A stretch of 64,000 nucleotides of DNA from Spiro-02 sp964465155. Its GTDB lineage: Bacteria; Spirochaetota; Spirochaetia; Sphaerochaetales; Sphaerochaetaceae. Both the position numbers and the translations under genes were made by a program. Shown here one piece after another: positions 43,245 through 50,767 of this stretch (positions within the stretch are counted from its first letter, which is position 1; every line of letters begins with the position of its first letter). The notes below the pieces were generated by a model. That model made no database searches and was not told the DNA's origin. It was given only the letters and a program-made list of their open reading frames with translations. Location: assembly GCA_964465155.1 (NCBI GenBank), contig CAYXIH010000004.1, positions 7,536 through 71,535 on the forward strand. The letters run 5' to 3'.

Positions 43245-43391
43245 TGAACAGCCACCTCCCTGTCCTACCGTGGAGACTATCCAAAGTGAAACTGGCAAAG
43301 CATCCTCAGCTTCGTGTAATGTCCATCTGGGGGAATGACCCTAGGCGATGAATGGGAGTTGTTGTATGCTCCGGATAGAAGGAACAACAAC

Positions 43392-44066
43392 ATGCAAGCA
43401 ATCATGGAGACGTCGTTCGACGCCTTGTATCTCACAACTGTAATTGTCATCGGAATTTGGATGTTGGCTCAGGCCAAGGGCAACTTCCAATATATTTTGT
43501 TCGGCATCATGGCCATCGTTTTGGGTTGTGGAGATGCATTTCACCTGGTTCCCCGTGCAATTGCACTGTGCACCACGGGATTGGAGTCCTATACCTATCA
43601 GCTGGGGATGGGAAAGTTCATCACATCCATCACAATGACGGTATTCTACATCTTGCTCTATTACGTGTGGAAGCTCCGCTACAAGCAGACCAACACAAAG
43701 TCTTTGACGGCTTGGATGTACATACTCGCAGGAATACGTATTGCCTTGTGCCTGTTCCCTCAGAACGGCTGGACCACCGCGTCGCCGTCCTTGACGTGGG
43801 GTATCCTGCGGAACATCCCGTTCGCAGCAATGGGCATCATCGTGATTGTCCTCTTCTACAAGAGTGCAAAAGAGACGAATGACCGTCCCTACCGCTTCAT
43901 GTGGCTGACGATCGTATTGAGTTTTGCGTTCTATATCCCTGTGGTCCTGTGGGTCGACGTTATCCCTTGGTTGGGATTCCTGATGATCCCCAAAACTTGT
44001 GCATACGTATGGACCATCTGCATTGGTTTTGCAGATATGCTCCGTTCCCAAAAGAAATTACATTAG
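43392..44066 (+). CDS. Seven-helix membrane protein of unknown function
   Basis: The 224-residue protein has seven evenly spaced hydrophobic segments and short loops, with Asp/His in the second helix region (GCGDAFHLVPRAI, residues 45-57). I do not recognise a named family. AAGGA precedes the ATG by nine bases and is flanked by GTTGTT/AACAAC (from 43362 to 43392), a dyad that could hide the ribosome site. It ends shortly before the tRNA promoter. Nothing in the neighbourhood suggests a substrate. Confidence 0.7.
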   Translation: MQAIMETSFDALYLTTVIVIGIWMLAQAKGNFQYILFGIMAIVLGCGDAFHLVPRAIALCTTGLESYTYQLGMGKFITSITMTVFYILLYYVWKLRYKQTNTKSLTAWMYILAGIRIALCLFPQNGWTTASPSLTWGILRNIPFAAMGIIVIVLFYKSAKETNDRPYRFMWLTIVLSFAFYIPVVLWVDVIPWLGFLMIPKTCAYVWTICIGFADMLRSQKKLH

Positions 44067-44092
44067 GGTTGAAATTGTTGTGGCAGGATGAC

Positions 44093-44121
44093 TTGACAAA
44101 GAGTTGTCCTGTCACTATAGT
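44093..44121 (+). promoter_or_regulatory. Strong promoter of the tRNA/SRP RNA cluster
   Basis: TTGACA (44093-44098), a 17-base spacer and TATAGT (44116-44121), 27 bases before the first tRNA. This near-consensus promoter fits stable-RNA expression. Confidence 0.85.
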
Positions 44122-44148
44122 AGTAACCCGACTGACAATCCGTCTAAT

Positions 44149-44233
44149 GGAGAGATGTCCGAGCGGTCGAAGGAGGCGGTCTTGAAAACCGTTGAGGCGA
44201 AAGTCTCCGGGGGTTCGAATCCCTCTCTCTCCG
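44149..44233 (+). tRNA. tRNA-Ser(TGA)
   Basis: Class II tRNA of 85 bases. The acceptor stem GGAGAGA pairs with TCTCTCC and the discriminator is G. The anticodon loop CTTGAAA gives TGA, reading UCA/UCG. A long variable arm and GGTTCGAATCC T-arm are present. Confidence 0.95.
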
Positions 44234-44263
44234 TTCGTTTGTTTTTTCTAGGCGTAGAGTCTT

Positions 44264-44350
44264 GGAGAGGTGCGAGAGTGGCCGAATCGGGCTCCCTGCT
44301 AAGGAGTTGACCTGGTAACGGGTCCGGGGGTTCGAATCCCCCCCTCTCCG
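44264..44350 (+). tRNA. tRNA-Ser(GCT)
   Basis: Class II tRNA of 87 bases. The acceptor stem GGAGAGG pairs with CCTCTCC and the discriminator is G. The anticodon stem-loop GCTCC-CTGCTAA-GGAGT gives GCT, reading AGC/AGU. A long variable arm is present. Confidence 0.95.
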
Positions 44351-44375
44351 ATTTGTTTTTTTGCATTATGATGAT

Positions 44376-44449
44376 GAGACCATAGCTCAGCTGGATAGAG
44401 CATCAGTTTGCGGAACTGAGGGTCGGAGGTTCGAATCCTCTTGGTCTCG
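44376..44449 (+). tRNA. tRNA-Arg(GCG)
   Basis: Class I tRNA of 74 bases. The acceptor stem GAGACCA pairs with TGGTCTC and the discriminator is G. The anticodon stem-loop TCAGT-TTGCGGA-ACTGA places GCG at positions 34-36, and an A follows GG in the D-loop (A20-type arginine identity). G34 would read CGC and CGU directly, in place of the usual ACG with inosine. Confidence 0.9.
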
Positions 44450-44465
44450 TATTTTGTAATCACCT

Positions 44466-44553
44466 GGAGAGATGTCCGAGTGGTCGAAGGAGACGGACTC
44501 GAAATCCGTTGTATCGTCTGACGGTACCGAGGGTTCGAATCCCTCTCTCTCCG
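44466..44553 (+). tRNA. tRNA-Ser(CGA)
   Basis: Class II tRNA of 88 bases. The acceptor stem GGAGAGA pairs with TCTCTCC and the discriminator is G. The anticodon loop CTCGAAA gives CGA, reading UCG. A long variable arm is present. Its ends are nearly identical to those of the TGA isoacceptor at 44149. Confidence 0.95.
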
Positions 44554-44591
44554 AATGACTCGGCTTTTTTATCAGGGGTGATTATCAAATT

Positions 44592-44677
44592 GGAGGGGTG
44601 TCCGAGTGGTCGAAGGTGCACGCTTGGAAGGCGTGTGTGCTCACAAGGCACCGAGGGTTCGAATCCCTCCCCCTCCG
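44592..44677 (+). tRNA. tRNA-Ser(GGA)
   Basis: Class II tRNA of 86 bases. The acceptor stem GGAGGGG pairs with CCCCTCC and the discriminator is G. The anticodon loop CTTGGAA gives GGA, reading UCC/UCU. It completes the set of four serine anticodons and is followed after ten bases by the SRP RNA. Confidence 0.95.
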
Positions 44678-44687
44678 CTTTTTTTAT

Positions 44688-44798
44688 TCCCAGTGAGATA
44701 GATTCTGTGCTATTGATCGCCACCCAACCCCGTCAGGACCGGAAGGTAGCAGCGGCAAGTGGTTGGTCGATGAGCCACAGGCGATTTATCTCCTGGGA
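44688..44798 (+). ncRNA. ffs: Signal recognition particle RNA, small 4.5S type
   Basis: About 111 bases folding as one long hairpin. The ends TCCCAG (44688) and CTGGGA (44793-44798) pair. The apex carries the conserved SRP core GTCAGGACCGGAAGGTAGCAGC near 44732-44753, cited in part as CCGGAAGGTAGCAGC. Inner helices CTGTG/CACAG and CCAACC/GGTTGG are visible. Six T residues follow at 44799-44804 and serve as terminator. There is no Alu domain, so it is the short bacterial type that binds Ffh for co-translational targeting. Confidence 0.93.
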
Positions 44799-44903
44799 TT
44801 TTTTATGTCCTGCTACCCTTGGTCATCGTTCCCAAATGTCGTACTCTTGTCGTGCTGGAGCCTTCAGTTCCAAGCCAACACACCATATGACGAGGTTCAT
44901 ACC

Positions 44904-45707
44904 ATGGATATGATCAGGAAACTTGCAGATGCATTCAAGGCGATCCCTTCTATCTCATGCATGGTTTTGGCAGGTTCGCGCACGTGTGCAATCACAGACC
45001 AATACTCCGACTACGACATCTATGTCTATAGCAACACACCTGTCCCACGCCCCCAGCGGGAGCAGGCGATCAGGCAGCTTTCCGACGAATATACCGTTGG
45101 CAACAGCTTCTTCGAGGAAGGTGACGAATTCTTCTTCCCAGAGGATGGCAGGCGCATGGCCGTGGACATCATGTACCGCGACTTCGGCTGGACTGACAAT
45201 GAAGTGCAGTCGGTGTGGATACGCCACGAGGCTCGCTTGGGCTATACCACCTGCTTCATGCACAACATTGGAACCTCCCAGATCCTCTTTGACAAGGATG
45301 GGAGGTTCACTGCGGTCCAGCAGACGGTACTGGGACCATACCCCGAGCAGTTGAGGACCAACATCATTGAGAAGAACCACATCATGCTCAGGGGAGACCT
45401 TGAGGCCCCCTACCTGACCCAGATTGAGCTAGCTGTAGCTCGGCATGACCTGGTGAGCATGAACCACCGCACGGCAGCCATGCTGGCAAGCTATTTCGAT
45501 ATCATCTTTGCGTTCAACAGACAGCTCCATCCGGGTGAGAAGAAGCTCATGGCCTATGCACAGCTGCTGTGCCCCAGCCTCCCGCGTGATTTCGAAACAG
45601 ATGTCCATGCAGTATTGTCCAACACCGCATCGGAGGCACACCTCGTGGATGCGGTCACAACGCTCCTGGACCACCTGGACGAGCTATTGGCAACAGAGGC
45701 TAGGTAA
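44904..45707 (+). CDS. Nucleotidyltransferase-fold protein (DUF4037-like)
   Basis: The 267-residue cytoplasmic protein has a polymerase-beta-like nucleotidyltransferase core. VLAGSRTCAITDQYSDYDIYVY near residues 22-43 (cited in part as LAGSRTC and SDYDIYVY) is the G-S and DxD metal motif. A third acidic residue lies in MAVDIMY near residue 88. A helical C-terminal region follows with LDHLDELL at the end. Such proteins modify small molecules or tRNAs; the substrate is unknown. ATG 44904 has GAGG eight bases upstream; the longer reading to 44763 would overlap the SRP RNA. It ends with an eight-base convergent overlap. Confidence 0.8.
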   Translation: MDMIRKLADAFKAIPSISCMVLAGSRTCAITDQYSDYDIYVYSNTPVPRPQREQAIRQLSDEYTVGNSFFEEGDEFFFPEDGRRMAVDIMYRDFGWTDNEVQSVWIRHEARLGYTTCFMHNIGTSQILFDKDGRFTAVQQTVLGPYPEQLRTNIIEKNHIMLRGDLEAPYLTQIELAVARHDLVSMNHRTAAMLASYFDIIFAFNRQLHPGEKKLMAYAQLLCPSLPRDFETDVHAVLSNTASEAHLVDAVTTLLDHLDELLATEAR

Positions 45708-46776
45708 TCGAGACACCAACAGACAGGTAGGTACTCCGTTTCCAGAAGAAGTTGAGCAAGGGGAAACGCCCGTCATGGTAGGAGACTTCCAAGGCGAGCG
45801 ACTTGCCTGCACCTATGTTGGTGATAGCTACACCGAGCATCACATCCCATTCAATCTCCCAATCGGATGTGTCGTCCGTAGGGGTAAGGGTATGCTTGGT
45901 CTGCCCATCCTGATGGAACTTCATCTCCAGGTTCCCATAGACCTTGTATTTCTCCAAGAACGGATACTGCAGATGCACATCCAGCTGCAGGATATAGGCA
46001 CCATAGCCAGAACCATAGGGTCCCCTGACTGCCCATTGGCCATTTCCCCTGTCCGGTGTCGCATCACCAGTTGATGTGACCACCCAGTCGGGCTGGTGGA
46101 AATAGGGCTCCCACCATGAAGTCTTCAGGGGCAGCATCGCGGAGAAATAGACCTGGGCATATGTGCACCCGTCATAGCCCAAGGCGAGCTCAAGCATATT
46201 GTCACGGGTATAGGCCACCGACTCATACGTGTCGGGGCCCCCCTTCCTGTTGATTGCCTCCTGGAGGATCTCATCACCGGTATGGCCAGAATAGTGCTTC
46301 AGGCCAACCTTGGTGACGAACATATCCATGATCCTCGCTTCCCCTCCAAAGAAGAACGTCCCGTCGAACCCGACCAAGGCAGTTCCCCCTTGCATGGCAA
46401 ATACGGAGTTCAGGGAGGCCTGCAGTACAACATCGGCCATACAGTACTCTTCCCATCCCATGCGCAGGATCGAAATACCGGTTCCCAGACGGAGATTGAG
46501 GAACTGGTTGGACTTGGCGCTCCATGGGCGGTACTCCAACAGCTCATATCGGCCTGCATCTGTGGCTGGGACTGACGTATTCTCCATCAGGACATTGTTT
46601 CCCTGCGGGTCGCTGGAAAACTGCTGGAGGAACTTCAGGGCGCTAGTATAGGAGAACGGATCACCCTGCATTGGTGGGTACATGGGATTCAATGGCCCAA
46701 AGCTAAAGCGAAACGATGCGGATGCAGATGCCATGCACACGACAACAACCAGAATGACGACGAGCACTCTTTTCAT
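45700..46776 (-). CDS. Exported, probably outer-membrane beta-barrel protein (paralogue of 46796-47944)
   Basis: The 358-residue protein has a signal peptide (MKRVLVVILVVVVCMASASA). It is built of alternating hydrophobic/polar strands with many aromatic residues and ends in YLSVGVSIT, a barrel-like last strand. VGFDGTFFFGGEARIMD, KHYSGHTGDEIL and SYHDGRFPLLNFFWKR each have counterparts in the downstream-encoded paralogue. I do not recognise a named family with confidence. It is distal in a two-gene unit, 19 bases after its paralogue. AGGGG lies before the ATG. A role as envelope barrel or lipid-acting enzyme is conjecture. Confidence 0.7.
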   Translation of the reverse strand: MKRVLVVILVVVVCMASASASFRFSFGPLNPMYPPMQGDPFSYTSALKFLQQFSSDPQGNNVLMENTSVPATDAGRYELLEYRPWSAKSNQFLNLRLGTGISILRMGWEEYCMADVVLQASLNSVFAMQGGTALVGFDGTFFFGGEARIMDMFVTKVGLKHYSGHTGDEILQEAINRKGGPDTYESVAYTRDNMLELALGYDGCTYAQVYFSAMLPLKTSWWEPYFHQPDWVVTSTGDATPDRGNGQWAVRGPYGSGYGAYILQLDVHLQYPFLEKYKVYGNLEMKFHQDGQTKHTLTPTDDTSDWEIEWDVMLGVAITNIGAGKSLALEVSYHDGRFPLLNFFWKRSTYLSVGVSIT

Positions 46777-46795
46777 GGATTCACCCCTGTTCGGA

Positions 46796-47944
46796 TCAGA
46801 TTGTCACCGTCACCCCGAAGGAGAAGTAACGGGTATGCTGGAAGAAGTAGTTGAGCAACGGGAACCGTCCGTCATGGTATCCAACCTCAATCGTGAAGTC
46901 GGGCATATAGGGGAGTTCCTCAAGGCTCAGGCCGACGGTGACGGTATGCTCCATGTCCCACGGCCAGTCCTGCATGTACTGCAACGTCGCCAAGTCGATC
47001 TTCCCATCCTGGTGCAGCTGCATGTCCCAGGCAACATAGGCACACCCCACATAGGGGATGGGCACCTGTGCCTCGGCACCGATACCGATCCTCCAGCCCT
47101 TGTATGACGACGGGTAGGCGTTGTTGTTGTGACCTCCGAGCCCTTCCTGCCCATAGATATATCCTGAGAGAGGCAGCCCATACCCTGGATCCTTCTCGCT
47201 GGTATCCTTCAGGGCATCGGCAGGAACATGGGCAGCGGGCCGTATCCAACCTACGTGCATCGGCAATTCTGCCTCAACCAGCACCTTGAAGTACTGAACT
47301 GGTTCATAGGAGATGTCAAACAGGTAGGAGTTGTTGCGGGTATACTCTGTGATCCCACTATATTCCCCCACACCGTTTCCGGCAGTATTTCGCTCCATGA
47401 ACCCATAGAGGGCTTCGTCTCCCCAGTGCCCGGAGAAGTGGTGCACTCCAAAACGGAATGTCAGCTGCTCAAACAGCTGGAGAGAAACACCTCCCCCATA
47501 CATACCGTCGAATCCCAGGACATCGACTCCACCATAGGCTCCGAATACCGTGTTCAGGCCACCATGGACATACCCCTCGATAGCGACAATATCCTTGTAC
47601 TGGAACCGAAGCAACCCGAAGTTGACCGCCGCCTTGAGGTTCCAGTAGGTATGGTGGGATGCATCGACATCCCTGAACGGAAGACGCACGTAGCCTCCTT
47701 TCCCATCATTTGCGGCGGTACTGGTTGCCAGGATATCTGTTGGAAGATATTGGGAATCCTGTGGTGCGCTGAAATACCGGAACGCAACGTTGTTGGCCAA
47801 GGGATAGGCACGGCTCTCCTTGTACAGGGGATCCATCGGCGCGGGAATGAATGAGAATCCGGCACCAAGGTCAATGGCGGCGGAAACACTACAGGCGCAC
47901 AAGAGTACGCCGAACAACAGAGCAATACGACGTATACCTTTCAT
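46796..47944 (-). CDS. Exported, probably outer-membrane beta-barrel protein
   Basis: The 382-residue protein has a signal peptide (MKGIRRIALLFGVLLCACSVSAA). LLCACS is lipobox-like, but the residue after Cys and the AxA site also fit ordinary cleavage. VLGFDGMYGGGVSLQLFEQ, VHHFSGHWGDEALYG and GYHDGRFPLLNYFFQHTRYF match its neighbour strongly, and the final strand is YFSFGVTVTI. The pair arose by tandem duplication and diverged widely. ATG 47944 is preceded by TACAGT ending six bases upstream and no ribosome site, so it appears leaderless; ORF starts further up are not supported. Confidence 0.7.
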   Translation of the reverse strand: MKGIRRIALLFGVLLCACSVSAAIDLGAGFSFIPAPMDPLYKESRAYPLANNVAFRYFSAPQDSQYLPTDILATSTAANDGKGGYVRLPFRDVDASHHTYWNLKAAVNFGLLRFQYKDIVAIEGYVHGGLNTVFGAYGGVDVLGFDGMYGGGVSLQLFEQLTFRFGVHHFSGHWGDEALYGFMERNTAGNGVGEYSGITEYTRNNSYLFDISYEPVQYFKVLVEAELPMHVGWIRPAAHVPADALKDTSEKDPGYGLPLSGYIYGQEGLGGHNNNAYPSSYKGWRIGIGAEAQVPIPYVGCAYVAWDMQLHQDGKIDLATLQYMQDWPWDMEHTVTVGLSLEELPYMPDFTIEVGYHDGRFPLLNYFFQHTRYFSFGVTVTI

Positions 47945-47950
47945 GTTGAA

Positions 47951-47956
47951 ACTGTA
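47951..47956 (-). promoter_or_regulatory. -10 element for the barrel-protein pair
   Basis: TACAGT on the minus strand ends six bases before the ATG at 47944. No convincing -35 at 17 bases; a TTGTTG lies somewhat too close. Confidence 0.4.
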
Positions 47957-48014
47957 CCCCCATTTTCCCAACAACAACAGAAAAAAGTATCGTCAGGTGA
48001 AAAGTCAGGCTTGT

Positions 48015-48044
48015 TGTCCGCAACGGCTGGGGTATGCTATACTT
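48015..48044 (+). promoter_or_regulatory. Promoter of dnaX-ybaB-recR
   Basis: TTGTCC (48015-48020), an 18-base spacer and the extended -10 TGCTATACT (hexamer 48039-48044). A short leader carries AAAGGAGT six bases before the ATG at 48068. Confidence 0.65.
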
Positions 48045-48067
48045 CCTTCACCCAAAGGAGTCCGTAC

Positions 48068-49762
48068 ATGGCTTATGAAGTGACGGCGACACGAAAGCGC
48101 CCTCAGGCGTTCGACACCCTCGTCGGGCAGGAATTCGTCGTCTCGACGATCACCAATGCAATCGAGCAGGGGCACATCGCCCATGCATATCTCTTTTCCG
48201 GACCCAGAGGGGTCGGAAAGACTACCTCCGCCAGAATCCTGGCCAAGGCGCTGAACTGCGTCCATGGCCCCACGTCGCATCCATGCGGGGAGTGCGAGAA
48301 CTGTAGGGAGATCACACAAGGCAACAGCATGGACGTCATTGAAATCGACGGTGCCAGCAACACTTCGGTCAACGACATCCGCACGATCAAGGACGAAGTT
48401 CTCTTCCCTCCGCAGAGCAGCCGCTACAAAATCTATATCATCGACGAAGTGCACATGCTCTCGACCAGTGCGTTCAACGCGCTGCTGAAGACCATCGAGG
48501 AACCCCCTGCGTACGTCATTTTCATCTTCGCCACCACGGAGACGCAGAAGGTTCCCGCCACGATCCGCTCACGTTGCCAGCAGTTCCATTTCCAGCTCCT
48601 CACGTTGGACACGATCAAGGAACGGCTTGCTTCCGCTGCAGCAGACATTGGTGCGACAGCAGACGATGATGCCCTCTTCTGGATCGCCAAGGAGGCTACG
48701 GGGTCCATGCGTGACGCATATACCCTCTTTGACCAGGTAGTCTCATTCTCAAACGGTCATATCACCCTTGCGCAGATCCAAGATAAGCTGGGGCTCGTAG
48801 GAATCGACCAGACATCCGCGATCCTCACCTGCTTGCTGCACGGTGACCGTGAAGGTGCCTTCAATACCCTGGAGGCTATTCTGGGAAGCGGTGTGTCGGT
48901 CGAGCAATGCATCAAGGACTTTACCCAATATTTCAGGACGCTGCTGTTGATGAAGAGCGGTATCCACAATGAGGATATCCTTGGGGAACAACCCCAGAGG
49001 TTCCCCCGTGAAATATTGGATGCATATTCGGAAGAACAGATATCTGCGGCATTGGAACTGTTTTTGAAGCTCTATCGGGAGATCAGGTATTCGGTGAATC
49101 CACGCTTTGAGCTTGAGCTGGCCGTCCAACGGCTGTCTACCCTGCAGTTCCTGGTCTCACCCATCGTGCTCATGGAGCAGCTGGCCCGGATGAAGAACGA
49201 CTTGGTCAACGGAAAGATTTCCCCAACCAACGAGGCTCTTGCCCAGATCCAAGTCCCTCCCCCTCCCAGACAGGCCCCGGCAGCCCCTCCCGTAACCGCG
49301 CGCGAGCGTGTTGCCGCCCCGCAGCAGGTTGTCCAGCCGGTGGCTTCACAACCAGTTGCCGAGGCACAGCCCCAGCAGGTAGTGATCGGACGCCCACAGG
49401 AGAGCAAGCCTGTACACCGTCCCCTGACGATGAACGACATTGACCCCCTGGCCAAGGTCGCAAAAGAGACCAACCCGGCAGTTGGGCGTCTCATTCCGCA
49501 GATAGTAGGAATCGAGGAACAGGATGATTGCCTGACGATACGCTTTCCCAATACATTCTGCATAGCGCAGGCCAAAGACGAGAACACGGCATTCCGCAAG
49601 GTCATTGAGGCCTTCAACGGATTCACCGGCCAACTGAAGTTCGAGGGGTTGGCCAACCAGCAGTCCCAGCAAACACAGCAGCGGCTGGACGATACTGCCT
49701 TTGGCGTGGCCAAGCTGTTCAGAGGAACGGTCATGCAGGCAAAAGGAAAGGAACAACAATGA
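48068..49762 (+). CDS. dnaX: DNA polymerase III subunits gamma/tau
   Basis: The 564-residue clamp-loader ATPase opens the sliding clamp during replication. Walker A is GPRGVGKT near residue 45, and the four-Cys zinc site spans CVHGPTSHPCGECENC near residues 63-80. Walker B/DExx is IYIIDEVHMLS near residue 125 and the sensor-1/SRC motif is TIRSRCQQF. The C-terminal third has a Pro/Gln/Ala-rich linker (about 395-440) and a tau-like end. ATG 48068 is chosen because AAAGGAG lies upstream. Its stop overlaps ybaB (ATGA). I did not look for a frameshift-dependent gamma form beyond noting no obvious A-run slippery site. Confidence 0.96.
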   Translation: MAYEVTATRKRPQAFDTLVGQEFVVSTITNAIEQGHIAHAYLFSGPRGVGKTTSARILAKALNCVHGPTSHPCGECENCREITQGNSMDVIEIDGASNTSVNDIRTIKDEVLFPPQSSRYKIYIIDEVHMLSTSAFNALLKTIEEPPAYVIFIFATTETQKVPATIRSRCQQFHFQLLTLDTIKERLASAAADIGATADDDALFWIAKEATGSMRDAYTLFDQVVSFSNGHITLAQIQDKLGLVGIDQTSAILTCLLHGDREGAFNTLEAILGSGVSVEQCIKDFTQYFRTLLLMKSGIHNEDILGEQPQRFPREILDAYSEEQISAALELFLKLYREIRYSVNPRFELELAVQRLSTLQFLVSPIVLMEQLARMKNDLVNGKISPTNEALAQIQVPPPPRQAPAAPPVTARERVAAPQQVVQPVASQPVAEAQPQQVVIGRPQESKPVHRPLTMNDIDPLAKVAKETNPAVGRLIPQIVGIEEQDDCLTIRFPNTFCIAQAKDENTAFRKVIEAFNGFTGQLKFEGLANQQSQQTQQRLDDTAFGVAKLFRGTVMQAKGKEQQ

Positions 49763-50085
49763 ACCCATTTGAGTTGATCAAGAACGCACAGAAGATCCAG
49801 GAAAAAGTCGAGCAGATGAAACGGGATCTTGCTGCAAAAAGCTTTACCGGCACATCGGGTGCAGGTATGGTCCAGGTCGTGATGAACGGCCAGCAGGACA
49901 TCCTCTCGGTCAAGATTTCCCCGGAGATCGTAGATCCGGCAGATGTCCAGACGCTGGAGGTGCTGCTCGCATCAGCGGTGAACAATGCCCACGCACAGGT
50001 ACAGCAATACCTCACAGAGCAGGCACAGCAGCAGGGTGCAGACCTCGGACTGGGTGACCTGATGAAGGGTGGATTCCCACAATGA
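49759..50085 (+). CDS. ybaB: YbaB/EbfC-family nucleoid-associated protein
   Basis: The 108-residue protein has the usual length. The helical N-terminus MNPFELIKNAQKIQEKVEQM is followed by the conserved beta segment GAGMVQVVMNGQQDILSVKISPE (cited in part as GAGMVQVVMNGQ) and a C-terminal helix ending in GGFPQ. It is a dimeric DNA-binding protein normally found between dnaX and recR. The gene overlaps both neighbours by four bases, so all three are translationally coupled. Confidence 0.95.
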   Translation: MNPFELIKNAQKIQEKVEQMKRDLAAKSFTGTSGAGMVQVVMNGQQDILSVKISPEIVDPADVQTLEVLLASAVNNAHAQVQQYLTEQAQQQGADLGLGDLMKGGFPQ

Positions 50086-50672
50086 CCGCATTGGAACAGC
50101 TTGCCCGGGACCTTTCAAGGCTCCCGGGTATCGGCCCCAAGAGCGCATCTCGCCTAGCATATCACCTCATCAAGACCGACAGTGCCTACAATGAGCAACT
50201 GGCTGCAGATATCGCCCATATCCAGGATATTGTATTCGCATGCCCACAATGCGGCAGCTATACCGAGACCGATCCATGCCCTGTATGTGCAGACCCGTCA
50301 CGGGACAGGAGCCTGCTGTGCATCGTGGAGCAACCACAGGATGTGGTGACCATCTCTGCTTCCGGTGCCTTCGATGGGCTATTTCATGTATTGGGTGGTG
50401 CGATCAGCCCATTGGATGGCATCGGACCGGAGAAACTCAGCTTTGCGAAGATGTTGCAGCGCATCAAGGAAGGGTCATTCCAGGAGATCATCATTGCGAC
50501 CAACCCCACCGAGGAAGGTGATACCACTGCGCTGTATATCCGCCATCTCCTCAAGGGCCGTCCCGACTTGTCCATTACGCGGCTGGCCTCAGGCCTCCCC
50601 ATCGGAGGGGACTTGGAGTATGCGGACAGGCTGACCCTTGCACGCTCGCTTCGGGGCAGGATCAAGTTCTAG
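50082..50672 (+). CDS. recR: Recombination mediator protein RecR
   Basis: The 196-residue RecFOR-pathway protein has an N-terminal helix-hairpin-helix (LSRLPGIGPKSASRLAYHL), a four-Cys zinc finger (CPQCGSYTETDPCPVC near residues 54-69) and a Toprim domain (LLCIVEQPQDVVTIS; ATNPTEEGDTTALYI). The GLPIGGDLEYAD C-terminal segment is conserved. Its length is normal. The start overlaps ybaB by ATGA. A hairpin follows at 50709-50744. Confidence 0.96.
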   Translation: MTALEQLARDLSRLPGIGPKSASRLAYHLIKTDSAYNEQLAADIAHIQDIVFACPQCGSYTETDPCPVCADPSRDRSLLCIVEQPQDVVTISASGAFDGLFHVLGGAISPLDGIGPEKLSFAKMLQRIKEGSFQEIIIATNPTEEGDTTALYIRHLLKGRPDLSITRLASGLPIGGDLEYADRLTLARSLRGRIKF

Positions 50673-50708
50673 CAGGGTCTCCAAGAGATAGTACGGAGCA
50701 AAAAAAAG

Positions 50709-50744
50709 CCATATCGGCAATTCTTGCATGATTTGCCGATATGG
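50709..50744. terminator. Convergent terminator between recR and the J-domain operon
   Basis: CCATATCGGCAA (50709-50720) pairs perfectly with TTGCCGATATGG (50733-50744). On the minus strand the stem is followed by GGC and eight T residues, so it is a strong terminator for the operon at 50768-52996. In the plus direction it has a weaker T-rich tail and may also end recR transcription. Confidence 0.88.
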
Positions 50745-50767
50745 TTGGTGTTTGCTTGTTCACAAGC

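Noticed and set aside
41979..43247. 422-codon plus-strand frame opposite the M28 peptidase
   Set aside because: His/Gln-rich nonsense composition, no ribosome site, and complete overlap with a gene that has all M28 metal ligands.
44115..44723. Minus-strand frames of 83 and 87 codons (RGGFEPPDP-type sequences)
   Set aside because: These are the well-known false proteins produced by translating tRNA genes on the opposite strand.
44763..44903. N-terminal extension of the nucleotidyltransferase
   Set aside because: It would begin inside the SRP RNA and cross its terminator; ATG 44904 has a ribosome site and starts at the domain.
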